Positions 27,836-37,381 of a stretch of DNA of 64,000 nucleotides are shown one piece after another. The notes beneath the pieces were generated by a model, which was not told the origin of the DNA, searched no databases, and saw only the letters and a program-made list of their open reading frames with translations. The DNA is from Bacillota bacterium (lineage in GTDB: Bacteria > Bacillota > Clostridia > Lachnospirales > Lachnospiraceae), in NCBI GenBank assembly GCA_023402845.1, contig JAEYFP010000051.1, forward strand, positions 21,451 through 85,450. Direction: 5' to 3'. Within the stretch, counting starts at the first letter, position 1. Each line of letters starts with the position of its first letter. The translations under genes were made by a program, and so were the position numbers.

Positions 27836-27886
27836 AAATATGATTATAAAATTTGAAGTAATCAGTACGATTAAGGAGAAATCAGC

Positions 27887-28750
27887 ATGAATAAGATGGA
27901 TAAAAAAATATATACGGGATGGCTGGCGGTACCGGGAGTCCTTATTTATACGTTAATATTTGTAATTCCGACGTTTGCTTCGTTCTATTTTTCTATGACG
28001 ACGTGGAATTTGAAGCAATCTACATTTATTGGTTTAGAAAATTTTTTCGCATTTTTTACTATGGCAAATACAAAAGCAGCTTTAATTAATACGGCGATTT
28101 ATGCTTTTTCAACGTCCTCGCTAAAAGTAGTAATCGGCTTGTTGTTTGCACAGTATTTATGCTCTAAAGTCAAAAGCGCGGAATATTTGAAAACGATTTT
28201 GTTTTTTCCGACATTGCTTGGAAATGTTGTTGTCGCAATTGCTTTTAAAAAAATTCTGGAATCCGATGGAATATTGAATCAGGTAATTGAGCTTTTAGGC
28301 GGAACGGGTATACGTTTCTTAACAGAGTCCTCAACTGCCTTGGTGACTTGCATAGTTGTCGATGTGTGGATGGGAATCGGAACGGCAATGCTGATTTACA
28401 TAGCCGGTATCAGTTCTATTCCTGAGTCATATTATGAGGCGGCTACAATTGATGGGGCAACTGCGGGAGAAAGATTCCGGAAGATTACGCTGCCTCTTCT
28501 TGTACCGACGATCAACAGTGTATTAACGCTCTCTTTGATTGGCGGACTTCGTACATATGAGCTGGTATACACGATGACCGGAGGCGGTCCAGGCTATTCA
28601 ACTGAATTACTCGGATCAGTTATTTATAAACTCTTTGCCCGTGGAAGCTATGGACTGGCAACAGCAGGCTATGTCATTATGTTTATTGTTGTATCCGTAA
28701 TTGTATTCCCGCTGAATTCTTTTGTTTCCAAGAGGGAGGCTGAATTATAA
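27887..28750 (+). CDS. sugar ABC transporter permease, MalF/UgpA family
   Basis: The 287-residue permease has six hydrophobic segments. It carries family motifs such as GLENFFAFF after the first helix, an EAA loop SIPESYYEAATIDGATAGERF near residue 185, and TGGGPGYSTELLGSVIY. It should pair with the MalG/UgpE-type permease whose ATG overlaps its stop by one base. No ATPase gene is present in this module, so a shared MsmX/MsmK-type ATPase encoded elsewhere is expected. Confidence 0.9.
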   Translation: MNKMDKKIYTGWLAVPGVLIYTLIFVIPTFASFYFSMTTWNLKQSTFIGLENFFAFFTMANTKAALINTAIYAFSTSSLKVVIGLLFAQYLCSKVKSAEYLKTILFFPTLLGNVVVAIAFKKILESDGILNQVIELLGGTGIRFLTESSTALVTCIVVDVWMGIGTAMLIYIAGISSIPESYYEAATIDGATAGERFRKITLPLLVPTINSVLTLSLIGGLRTYELVYTMTGGGPGYSTELLGSVIYKLFARGSYGLATAGYVIMFIVVSVIVFPLNSFVSKREAEL

Positions 28751-29586
28751 TGATAAAAAAAAGAAGCACAGGTTTAAAGATATTTGAAATTTGTTTTGTA
28801 TTAGCAACGGTGATTACTCATTGGGTTATATTTTATTTTATAATTATAAATTCATTTAAAGTAAAATCGGAGGCTTCCCTATTAAATTTGAGTCTGCCGA
28901 AAGAATGGAATATACTTGAAAATTATAGTTTCATTTTCCAGTATAGCAACGGCGCATTTCTGAAGGCATTTAAAAACAGCGCGTTTCTCACTTTTTGGTC
29001 AATCTTTATTTTGGTTATAGTGGCATCTATGACAGCCTTTATTATGCAGCGCAGAAGGGATAAAATTTGTAAGGCATCCGATAAGCTGATTGTTGCGGGG
29101 CTGATTGTACCTGCGTCTATTATTCCGACTTATTGGATGCTGAGTAAGCTCGGACTGGCAAATACCCTGCCCGGATTGATTTTGGTTGAGGTTGCGTCTC
29201 TCTTTCCCTTTGCCACAATGATGTATAAAGGGTTTATTGCAACAATTCCAAAAGAAATAGATGAAGCAGCTATTGTTGATGGATGCAGTTCACTTTCGCT
29301 ATTTTATAACATTATATTTCCGTTATTAAAGCCGATTACGGCAACTGTTGTAATCTTACGCTCCATTGTGGTATACAATGATTTCCAAAATCCTCAGTAT
29401 TATATGTCGGGATCGGGAAGCCAGACGATTCAGCTGTGTGTCTATGGCTTACAATCTGCTTTTGATACAGATTACAGTCATTTGTTTGCCGCCATTGTTA
29501 CGGCTTCGCTGCCGATGATTCTTATTTACTTATTATTAAATAAGAAAATATTAGAGGGAATGACATCCGGCGCCGTCAAGGGCTGA
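28750..29586 (+). CDS. sugar ABC transporter permease, MalG/UgpE family
   Basis: The 278-residue permease starts one base inside the preceding stop (TAATG) with GGGAGG upstream. It has six membrane helices, the EAA loop TIPKEIDEAAIVDGCSSLSLF near residue 165, and the extracellular NDFQNPQYYMSG segment seen in many oligosaccharide permeases. It forms the translocation pathway with the MalF-type partner. A glycosidase gene follows 18 bases later. Confidence 0.9.
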   Translation: MIKKRSTGLKIFEICFVLATVITHWVIFYFIIINSFKVKSEASLLNLSLPKEWNILENYSFIFQYSNGAFLKAFKNSAFLTFWSIFILVIVASMTAFIMQRRRDKICKASDKLIVAGLIVPASIIPTYWMLSKLGLANTLPGLILVEVASLFPFATMMYKGFIATIPKEIDEAAIVDGCSSLSLFYNIIFPLLKPITATVVILRSIVVYNDFQNPQYYMSGSGSQTIQLCVYGLQSAFDTDYSHLFAAIVTASLPMILIYLLLNKKILEGMTSGAVKG

Positions 29587-29604
29587 GAAAGGTGATGAAT
29601 AAAA

Positions 29605-32600
29605 ATGAAAATAACATATCAGACGGAAAAGTTTAGTGATACGGCGTTTCATAACCCCGGTCCGGAGTATAGGGGAGCACCGTTTTGGGCATGGAATGGA
29701 AAATTGGATAAGGATATATTACTCAATCAGATGGCTGTGTTTAAGGAAATGGGATTCGGAGGATTTCATATTCATGCGCGTATCGGTCTGGCGTCAGAAT
29801 ATCTTGGCAAAGAATTCATGGAATATGTTCAGGAGTGTCACCGGTATGCTATGGACAATAATATGATTGTTTATCTGTATGATGAAGATAAGTGGCCTTC
29901 CGGGTATGGAGCGGGAAGAGTTACAACAAAAAGAGAATTCCGATCCAGGTATTTGTTGTTTTCACCGGAAGCACATGAAGACGGCCATTATGATAGAAAG
30001 GTTTCTTCCGGATGCCGTCTGAATATTAATGGTGACCTTACATGTATCGCCTACTATCATGTTACGACTAAAAATGGAAGGCTGGTTGAATACAGCGTAG
30101 AAAAAGAAAAAAACGAGGCTGTAAATTGGTTTTGTTATCTGGTTGTTACCGATGAAAATGCATGGTTTAATAATTCCTCCTATGTAGATACTCTAAATCC
30201 ATCCGCGATAGAACGGTTTGCGCAGGTCTCTTATGAGCCGTATTATGATGTGCTTGGGAGCGAATTTTCAAAAAGTATCCCCTCTATATTTACAGATGAA
30301 CCACAGTTTCCTAAAGCGGAATTCATGAAAAACGGGGATGCGCCGCAGGAAGTTGGACTGCCCTATACCGAGAGTATGGAAACGGAGTTTATTGAGCGAT
30401 ACGGAAAAAGTTTTATTGATCATCTGCCGGAAATGTTTTGGGACTGGGAAGACATAAAATCCGAAGCGGTGCTGAAATATCAATATTTTAATTTGCTTTC
30501 CGACAGGTTTGCAAAAAGTTATGCAGGTACATTGGGAACATGGTGTGAAGAACATAATATTATGCTGACGGGACACTTAATGGAAGAAGGCGGTTTGGAA
30601 AAACAAATGCGTTCAGTCGGCGATGTGATGCGCTGCTATATTTATTTTCAAAAAATAGGAATTGACATTCTGGCGGATTTTCATGAGTATTCAACAGCAA
30701 AGCAGGCACAGAGTGTCGCAAGACAAATGGGCAGGCCCGGGCTTACAAGCGAATTGTATGGGGTAACAAACTGGAATTATGATTTTGGCGGACATAAAAT
30801 GCAGGGAGATTGGCAATGCGCGCTTGGAGTAACAACCAGAGTCCCTCATCTTGCATGGATGTACATGAACGGTGAGTCAAAGCGGGATTATCCGGCACCG
30901 ATTGATGCACATTCCCCATGGTTTATGAAATATAAAATTATAGAAGACTATTTTGCCAGAGTAAATCTGGCCATGACGCAGGGAGAACCTGATGTAAACG
31001 TTTGCATCATTCATCCTATTGAAAGTATGTTTATGGAATATGGCGCTGAAGATGAACATAAAAGCCGTAAAACCGAACTGGATCAGACATTTCAGAAGAT
31101 AATTGAAGGAATGCTGTTTGGCCTGATTGATTTTGATTTTATATCGGAAGCACTTCTCACGGAACTTGAACAGGAAAGCGACACACCCTGCTTTAAAGTT
31201 GGAAAGATGTCCTACAAAACTGTTATAGTACCGCCGCTTATAACAATCAGAAAGACAACTCTTCAAAAACTGCATGCATTTGCGAAGCGTGGAGGAAATG
31301 TCATTGTTATGGGCAAGCTGCCTCAATACGTGGATGGCGCAGCAAGCGATCAGGCAGAACTGCAGTTAGGGAAATACACGCATATTGATGTTGCGTGTAA
31401 ACGGCTGTTAGAATATTTGAATGCCGATAGAGAAATTGATATAATAGACGAGGAAGGAATACGGAAAACGGATTTGATTTATCAGCTGCGAAGTGAGGGC
31501 GATGAAAGGTGGCTTTTTGTTGCGCATGGAAAAAGTATAAAAAAGAGTTCGGTTTCGATTGCGCCATCTGCTAAGCAAAGAGAAAAATGCAGGGTTATGA
31601 TAAAAGGCTGTTATGCAGTTACTTTATATGATTCGATGCACGACCGGATTGAAGAGGCGGATTACGAGAATACAGACGAGCACACTACAATTGTATATGC
31701 GGACATCTATGATCAGGATTCTTTGCTGCTGCATTTAAAGCAAAACAAGAACTTTCAAAAATCTTATCAATCAAAGAAAAAAACAACGATAAATGAGGTT
31801 TTTGGCGGATATTTAAATTCAGAGACACCCTATGTTTTGGAAGAACCCAATGTTTCGGTACTTGATATGGGCGAGTATCGAATAGACGACGGCGAATGGC
31901 AGGAGCGGGAAGAACTTTTGAAAATAGATAATATTATCAGACAAAAGTTCGGGTATCCTCTTCGTACGGACAGTTTTGCGCAGCCATGGCTGACTTTGAA
32001 AAAGGGGCAGGATAACGATGCATGCGAAACACATAAAATATCGCTGTGTTTTAGAATTCAGTGTACAAAGGATATAGAAAATATCGAGCTGGCTTCTGAG
32101 TGCATGGACGCTGATGAATTTTATCTGAATGGAAAGAGGCTAGAAAGTCCGTTTAACGGTTATTATGTAGATGCGGCGATACGCAAAAGAAAAATCGGTA
32201 CATTACAGAAAGGCGAGAACATACTTTTGTATCAATTTAACTTTACCAATGGTACAAATTTAGAATGGCTGTATCTGCTTGGAGATTTTTCTGTATCGAT
32301 AAGCGGTTCCCGTCAGCAGCTGGGCGCCAGTCCGGAAACAATCGGATTTGGAGATATCACGACGCAGGGGTTTCCGTTTTATGGAGGGAATATTGTTTAT
32401 CGGATGGAGGCGGAGCTTCCTGATGGGGAACTGTCTATAAAAATAAGCGAATATGAAGCGCCGCTGCTGGAAGTGTCGATAGATGGAAAAAAAGCAGAAG
32501 AGATTTTTATGGATCCCTATCGGGCGCATCTCGGAAAAATTTCTGCCGGCATGCATGCAATTAATATTCGGTGCTATGGAAACAGAATTAATACCTTTGG

Positions 32601-32745
32601 ACAGCTTCATAATTGCAATGCGGCAGAGGTATATTTTGGCCCTAAGACTTGGCGTACGGAGGGAGAAGAATGGTGCTATGAATATAGACTGCATAAGAAT
32701 GGAATATTAAAGGCGCCGACCTATTCGATACAAGTAAATTCATAA
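29605..32745 (+). CDS. large GH106-like glycoside hydrolase (alpha-L-rhamnosidase-related)
   Basis: The 1046-residue protein has no signal peptide and starts its catalytic region with YRGAPFWAWNGKLD, FGGFHIHARIGLASEYLG, YLYDEDKWPSGYGAGRV, an acidic SIFTDEP and GHLMEEGG. These are similar to the N-terminal barrel of GH106-like enzymes, many of which are annotated as alpha-L-rhamnosidases. The C-terminal ~300 residues look like beta-sandwich domains. The predicted location is the cytoplasm, acting on oligosaccharides or glycosides brought in by the adjacent transporter. The exact GH family and the sugar are not proven; a GH106-related but unassigned family is possible. Confidence 0.75.
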   Translation: MKITYQTEKFSDTAFHNPGPEYRGAPFWAWNGKLDKDILLNQMAVFKEMGFGGFHIHARIGLASEYLGKEFMEYVQECHRYAMDNNMIVYLYDEDKWPSGYGAGRVTTKREFRSRYLLFSPEAHEDGHYDRKVSSGCRLNINGDLTCIAYYHVTTKNGRLVEYSVEKEKNEAVNWFCYLVVTDENAWFNNSSYVDTLNPSAIERFAQVSYEPYYDVLGSEFSKSIPSIFTDEPQFPKAEFMKNGDAPQEVGLPYTESMETEFIERYGKSFIDHLPEMFWDWEDIKSEAVLKYQYFNLLSDRFAKSYAGTLGTWCEEHNIMLTGHLMEEGGLEKQMRSVGDVMRCYIYFQKIGIDILADFHEYSTAKQAQSVARQMGRPGLTSELYGVTNWNYDFGGHKMQGDWQCALGVTTRVPHLAWMYMNGESKRDYPAPIDAHSPWFMKYKIIEDYFARVNLAMTQGEPDVNVCIIHPIESMFMEYGAEDEHKSRKTELDQTFQKIIEGMLFGLIDFDFISEALLTELEQESDTPCFKVGKMSYKTVIVPPLITIRKTTLQKLHAFAKRGGNVIVMGKLPQYVDGAASDQAELQLGKYTHIDVACKRLLEYLNADREIDIIDEEGIRKTDLIYQLRSEGDERWLFVAHGKSIKKSSVSIAPSAKQREKCRVMIKGCYAVTLYDSMHDRIEEADYENTDEHTTIVYADIYDQDSLLLHLKQNKNFQKSYQSKKKTTINEVFGGYLNSETPYVLEEPNVSVLDMGEYRIDDGEWQEREELLKIDNIIRQKFGYPLRTDSFAQPWLTLKKGQDNDACETHKISLCFRIQCTKDIENIELASECMDADEFYLNGKRLESPFNGYYVDAAIRKRKIGTLQKGENILLYQFNFTNGTNLEWLYLLGDFSVSISGSRQQLGASPETIGFGDITTQGFPFYGGNIVYRMEAELPDGELSIKISEYEAPLLEVSIDGKKAEEIFMDPYRAHLGKISAGMHAINIRCYGNRINTFGQLHNCNAAEVYFGPKTWRTEGEEWCYEYRLHKNGILKAPTYSIQVNS

Positions 32746-32778
32746 GCAGGGCATTCATAAAAAAGGGAATTGAGTTGT

Positions 32779-34590
32779 ATGAAAAAAAACAAAAAAAAGA
32801 AAAGCTTCAGAGTCCATTTGAAATCTTCATTTTTGATGATATCCATCATTCCGCTTTTATTGATATTGGGGATAGTTTTTTTTAACACGCTGCATGACAG
32901 CATGAAAAATGCGCAAACCAAAATGGATATAACGGCGGAACTCATATCCGTACAGCTCAATTCTCTCATTGAAAATATGAGTTTTATTGGTATTAATCTT
33001 GTGGGAAATAAAGAGGTGATTAATGCTGCACGTAACCTGGAAAATGCTCAGAAAAGTATTATAAAGGAACAGGAATATTATAGAACGCTGTGTCTTCAAT
33101 TCTGTTCCTATGCCATTGTTGATTCTCCTTATACGGTGAAGTTCTTTAATGACGACGGATATTATATTACCAGTGACAGATATAATATCGATTATAATTA
33201 CAGATATAGATTGTCAAAGGAAGAGGAGAATACAATTGACTGGAAAAGCAAGGTTGCAGGAAATTTCGGTGACGGAGTTTTGCTGAATGTGCAGGAAAAG
33301 GCTATGCCATTGGATCATGTAAAAACATTAACAATGGTTAGAGCAATCCGTAATCCGGGTAAAAATGTAGGGTATTTAGGTGTTCAGGTGGGAACGGATT
33401 ATCTTGATAATATTTTTATGATTGGGACGCAGGAAGAAAATAATGTTCTTATGATCAAGGCGGATTCTAATGAAGTGATTTATACTTCGGAAGGAGCGTC
33501 TATTCAGGAGTATTATGATGAAAACGGAGCAATTGATTTTGATATATTAGAAAAAACATATTTGGTTGCAATAGATGAAAATGAAGGTAATAATATTATG
33601 ACTATTTTATTGCGGCCCAAAAGCCAGATTTATGCCGGTGTTTATAGAGAGATGCTTGTTTTAAGTGCTGAAATGCTGACGCTGGTTCTCATTACGCTTG
33701 TTTTTGTTATTGTTTACAGTCAGCAATTAACAAAACCGATACGTAATTTGACGAGGTATATCCAAAATACCACATCTCTGGATAACTTTGCAGAAACAGA
33801 ACCGCTAAAGCACAATATTGACACTGAATATGAAGAAATTAAGAGTCTCTATCTCAGTTATAGTGAGATGAGCAGGAAAATCAATATTCTTTTACAAAAT
33901 GAAATTACAAATAAAACCATTCAAATGCGTGAGAAATTGAATTCTTTGCAGTCACAAATTAACCCCCACTTTTTATACAATACGTTGAATGTCATCGGTA
34001 TTCTTGGTATGGAGCAGGGAAATAATCAAATTTATAAGGCTTGTTATAAGTTGTCTGCTATTTTAAGGTATTCAATTGCTGATAAGAACAGAAATATAAC
34101 AACCATAAAAAAAGAAATGGATAATTTGAATTTTTACCTTGAACTGATGAAATTGAGATTTGAGCATCGGCTTGAATATCAGCTTATTTGTGATGAAGAG
34201 ATTGAAGGTGTTGAATTACCGAGATTGACACTGCAGCCATTTGTTGAAAACGTATTTGAACATGCGATTGATGAAAGGCATGCGGAGATTCAAATTATTA
34301 TTAAGGGCTTATATGAGAAGAACAATCGGTTTGCAATTTCAATTGAGGATAACGGCGCGGGAATGGATGATAGAAAGCTTGAAGAAATGAAGGGTGAAGT
34401 AAACCGGTATTTGCTTGAATATAAGTTGGGAAAAAATATTGAAACTGCTTACGGAATCGGAGTAAGAAATACGATACTACGCTTGGCAATATGGTATGGC
34501 GATACCTTTTCCTATACGATTGAAAATCTCAGCCCATGCGGATTTCGTATTAGCCTGTCGGCAGAAAGGAAATGTGAGCATAATGAATAG
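32779..34590 (+). CDS. YesM-type sensor histidine kinase
   Basis: The 603-residue membrane protein has a lysine-rich cytoplasmic start, a helix at about 17-37, an extracellular sensor region of about 250 residues, a second helix around 295-320 and a HAMP-type linker (QLTKPIRNLTRYIQ). A LytS/YesM His_kinase domain follows, with the phospho-accepting His397 in SQINPHFLYNTLN, and then an HATPase with ENVFEHAIDE and EDNGAGMDD. Kinases of this class in Firmicutes sense sugars with the help of a binding protein and control the adjacent transporter. The response regulator gene overlaps its end by eight bases. Confidence 0.9.
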   Translation: MKKNKKKKSFRVHLKSSFLMISIIPLLLILGIVFFNTLHDSMKNAQTKMDITAELISVQLNSLIENMSFIGINLVGNKEVINAARNLENAQKSIIKEQEYYRTLCLQFCSYAIVDSPYTVKFFNDDGYYITSDRYNIDYNYRYRLSKEEENTIDWKSKVAGNFGDGVLLNVQEKAMPLDHVKTLTMVRAIRNPGKNVGYLGVQVGTDYLDNIFMIGTQEENNVLMIKADSNEVIYTSEGASIQEYYDENGAIDFDILEKTYLVAIDENEGNNIMTILLRPKSQIYAGVYREMLVLSAEMLTLVLITLVFVIVYSQQLTKPIRNLTRYIQNTTSLDNFAETEPLKHNIDTEYEEIKSLYLSYSEMSRKINILLQNEITNKTIQMREKLNSLQSQINPHFLYNTLNVIGILGMEQGNNQIYKACYKLSAILRYSIADKNRNITTIKKEMDNLNFYLELMKLRFEHRLEYQLICDEEIEGVELPRLTLQPFVENVFEHAIDERHAEIQIIIKGLYEKNNRFAISIEDNGAGMDDRKLEEMKGEVNRYLLEYKLGKNIETAYGIGVRNTILRLAIWYGDTFSYTIENLSPCGFRISLSAERKCEHNE

Positions 34591-36064
34591 GATCAGAGTT
34601 GTTATTGCTGAGGACGAACCCCCAATTGCAAGATTTATTAAAACTCTTGTTGAAGCTGACGGGGTTTTTGATGTTGTAGCGATGCACGAGAGCGGTGAGG
34701 AAGTGATGAATAACCTGAAAGAAGAATGTCCTCAGATTTTAATTACAGACATTCGAATGTCCGGCATGACGGGAATTGATCTGATAAAAAAAGTGCGTTT
34801 TACAGATCCGGACATACGAGTCATTATTATCAGCGGTTATAAGATGTTTGAGTATGCAAGGGAGGCAATTAGTCTTGGAATTGAAGACTATATTACAAAA
34901 CCGATTGATCCGGATGAATTTAACATTGTATTAAGCCGAATCAAAAAATATTATACAAATATTTGGCGTGCAGAACAGCAGGATGTCCTTGAAAGAGCAT
35001 TTGCAAACAATCATTCAGATGTAGTCGAAAAGCTGCTTTGCAGGAGTGACAAGCTGACACAAGTAATGATGATATATGGGAGCGGAGATGTGGAGGATTA
35101 TGTGCAGAATCTTTCGCAGGACAACCACGTGTTGGAAATCGCATACAGAAACGCACTGTTTGTTCTGTTAACGGATAGTGAAAAGAATGCCGCAACGGCA
35201 GACCGATCATTTCGCAGAATACTTGTTGCCTGCAGGTTCCGTACGGTAGCCAGCGTCCGTATACAAAGTTTTTCGCTTGCGTCTGGCGAAGACATTATTG
35301 AAAATATAAAAATATTGTATAATGTGGCGCGTAAAAAAACGATTCCGGGAAAAAGGACAGAAACAGAATGGCAGGTACTTGAAGATATATCGGAGCCCTC
35401 CTATGGTGAGGACATGGAAGTTCTTAAGCAAATCAGAATGGTGATTGCTGCGGGAAACTGGGGCCTTTTTAAGGAACGAATCTATCAGTTGTTTGAAGTG
35501 TGGAAAAAGGAAGAAGTATCCGTATACCGTATTTATATGCTGCTTCATATTCTGACAGACAGTGTGCTGCAAAGCGGAATGATAAAAAGTGATTCAGTGA
35601 AAATCAGAGAATATATTGATGAGTCCATTCGGTATGCGGACAGCTATGAAGAAATCAGAGAGAACTATTCCGTAATCTTTGAAAATCTAGATTGGGGGTA
35701 TGGTGTACATCAGAATACCGCAGAAAAAAATGGGCAGAAACTGTTTGAAGAGATTAATGCATTTATTGAGGACAATAGAGACAGATGTTATTCACTGAAA
35801 GAAATATGCAATTTGTTTAAGGTGAGCCAGCCGTATGTAAGAAAAATATTTAAAATGCATACAGGGCTGTCTTACAGTGAATATCTATTACAAAACAAAA
35901 TTAATTCCGCAAAGAAAATGATTGAAATTAATCCGGATCTACTGATTAAGGATGTTGCCGAGTCATTTGGTTACGAACAGTTTCATTTCAGCAAGGTTTT
36001 TACAAAAATCACAGGGGTTAATCCATCCAAATACAAAATAATGATGATGGAGAAACAAACGTAA
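34583..36064 (+). CDS. YesN-type response regulator with AraC DNA-binding domain
   Basis: The 493-residue protein has an N-terminal receiver domain with acidic pocket E10-D11, phospho-acceptor D56 in LITDIRMSGMTG, the switch Ser in IIISGYK and Lys in YITKP. It has a long middle region and a C-terminal AraC-type double helix-turn-helix (FKVSQPYVRKIFKMHTGLSYSEY, then IKDVAESFGYEQFHFSKVFTKITG). It most likely regulates the sugar transporter and glycosidase upstream. ATG 34583 is inside the kinase end, with AAAGGA about 12 bases upstream. Confidence 0.92.
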   Translation: MNRIRVVIAEDEPPIARFIKTLVEADGVFDVVAMHESGEEVMNNLKEECPQILITDIRMSGMTGIDLIKKVRFTDPDIRVIIISGYKMFEYAREAISLGIEDYITKPIDPDEFNIVLSRIKKYYTNIWRAEQQDVLERAFANNHSDVVEKLLCRSDKLTQVMMIYGSGDVEDYVQNLSQDNHVLEIAYRNALFVLLTDSEKNAATADRSFRRILVACRFRTVASVRIQSFSLASGEDIIENIKILYNVARKKTIPGKRTETEWQVLEDISEPSYGEDMEVLKQIRMVIAAGNWGLFKERIYQLFEVWKKEEVSVYRIYMLLHILTDSVLQSGMIKSDSVKIREYIDESIRYADSYEEIRENYSVIFENLDWGYGVHQNTAEKNGQKLFEEINAFIEDNRDRCYSLKEICNLFKVSQPYVRKIFKMHTGLSYSEYLLQNKINSAKKMIEINPDLLIKDVAESFGYEQFHFSKVFTKITGVNPSKYKIMMMEKQT

Positions 36065-36145
36065 ATATAGACTATATACAAAACTCAATAAATTTTTTTA
36101 GAACATCATAAATTGAAATAACAGCAAGAGAGGAACCTGAGTGAA

Positions 36146-37288
36146 ATGAAGGTAGTGATTGCAATTGATTCGTTTAAGGGCAGCCTGACTTCCCTGGAAG
36201 CCGGCGAAGCGATTAAAGAAGGCATATTGAATGCCGCGGAAGCAGAAATTATTATAAAGCCGCTTGCGGATGGCGGTGAAGGGACAACGGAGGCGCTGAT
36301 TGAAGGACTTTCGGGAGAGGCTGTCCGCCTCTGTGTGAAGGGCCCATTGGGAAACAGAATCGAAGCTGCCTATGGCTATATCGAACATACAAAAACTGCG
36401 GTCATAGAAATGGCAGCGGCCGCAGGGATCGTCTTAGTAAAGGAACGGGAAAAGAATCCGATGGAGGCCACTACCTATGGCGTGGGTGAGATGATAAAGG
36501 ATGCCATTGGCAAAGGGTGCAGGGATTTCATTATCGGAATTGGAGGAAGTGCAACAAACGATGGCGGTATCGGGATGCTGACAGCGTTAGGCTACGAATT
36601 TTTTGATGAGGAGCAGAATCAGCTGGGCTTTGGAGGAAAAGATCTGGGAAAGATTTCTTTTATCTCAGATAAAAACGCAATGCCCGAATTAAAGGAGTGC
36701 CATTTTAAAGTTGCATGTGATGTAACGAATCCTTTATGCGGGGCTAATGGTGCCACCTACGTTTACGGCCCGCAAAAAGGCGTCACAAAAGAGATGCTGG
36801 AATTATTGGATCAGGGCATGGGCGTATATGCCGATGCTACTAAAAAGCTTTATCAAGAGGACTACACCCAGACACCCGGAGCAGGAGCTGCCGGGGGACT
36901 GGGATTTGCATTTTTAAGCTATCTGAAAGGGGAGCTTTATTCGGGAGTTGATCTGGTAGTAAATGCGCTCAACCTGGAAGAATCTATAAAAGATGCCGAT
37001 TATGTGATTACCGGAGAAGGCCGTATTGATTTCCAGACCGCCATGGGAAAAGCACCGGTTGGAGTCGGTAAATTAGCAAAAAAATATGGGGCGGTTGTGA
37101 TTGCCTTGGCAGGCTGTGTCGCAGAAGGAGCAGAAAAATGTAACGAGGCCGGCATTGATTCCTATTATTCTATTTTGACCAATCCTGTTTCGCTCGAAGA
37201 GGCCATGGAGAAGAAAACAGCAAGGGGAAACCTAGTGAAGACAACGGAGCAGATCTTCAGGCTGATCGCTTCGGTAAAGCCTTCGTAA
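36146..37288 (+). CDS. glycerate kinase (GarK/GlxK family)
   Basis: The 380-residue enzyme has the family start VIAIDSFKGSLTSLEAGEAI, and then ADGGEGT, GIGGSATNDGGIGML and GAGAAGGLGFA. It phosphorylates D-glycerate with ATP, normally to 2-phosphoglycerate, so that it enters lower glycolysis. Glycerate arises in sugar-acid catabolism, which fits the IlvD/Edd dehydratase at the start of this module and the acid-sugar genes beyond. The ribosome site (GAGAGGAA) is somewhat distant from the ATG. A bidirectional terminator follows, before the convergent regulator gene. Confidence 0.92.
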   Translation: MKVVIAIDSFKGSLTSLEAGEAIKEGILNAAEAEIIIKPLADGGEGTTEALIEGLSGEAVRLCVKGPLGNRIEAAYGYIEHTKTAVIEMAAAAGIVLVKEREKNPMEATTYGVGEMIKDAIGKGCRDFIIGIGGSATNDGGIGMLTALGYEFFDEEQNQLGFGGKDLGKISFISDKNAMPELKECHFKVACDVTNPLCGANGATYVYGPQKGVTKEMLELLDQGMGVYADATKKLYQEDYTQTPGAGAAGGLGFAFLSYLKGELYSGVDLVVNALNLEESIKDADYVITGEGRIDFQTAMGKAPVGVGKLAKKYGAVVIALAGCVAEGAEKCNEAGIDSYYSILTNPVSLEEAMEKKTARGNLVKTTEQIFRLIASVKPS

Positions 37289-37324
37289 TTTATGAAAGGT
37301 ATCCCCCAATATAAGAACTGCGAT

Positions 37325-37374
37325 ATCGGAGATATTACACAGTTTCAAGAGCTGTGAAGTATCTCCGATTTTTT
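37325..37374. terminator. terminator between convergent genes
   Basis: ATCGGAGATA (37325-37334) pairs with TATCTCCGAT (37360-37369), with additional ACAG/CTGT pairing inside. Six T follow on the plus strand (37369-37374); on the minus strand the stem is followed by ATCGCAG, so it mainly ends the glycerate-kinase transcript. Confidence 0.85.
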
Positions 37375-37381
37375 GTATTTA

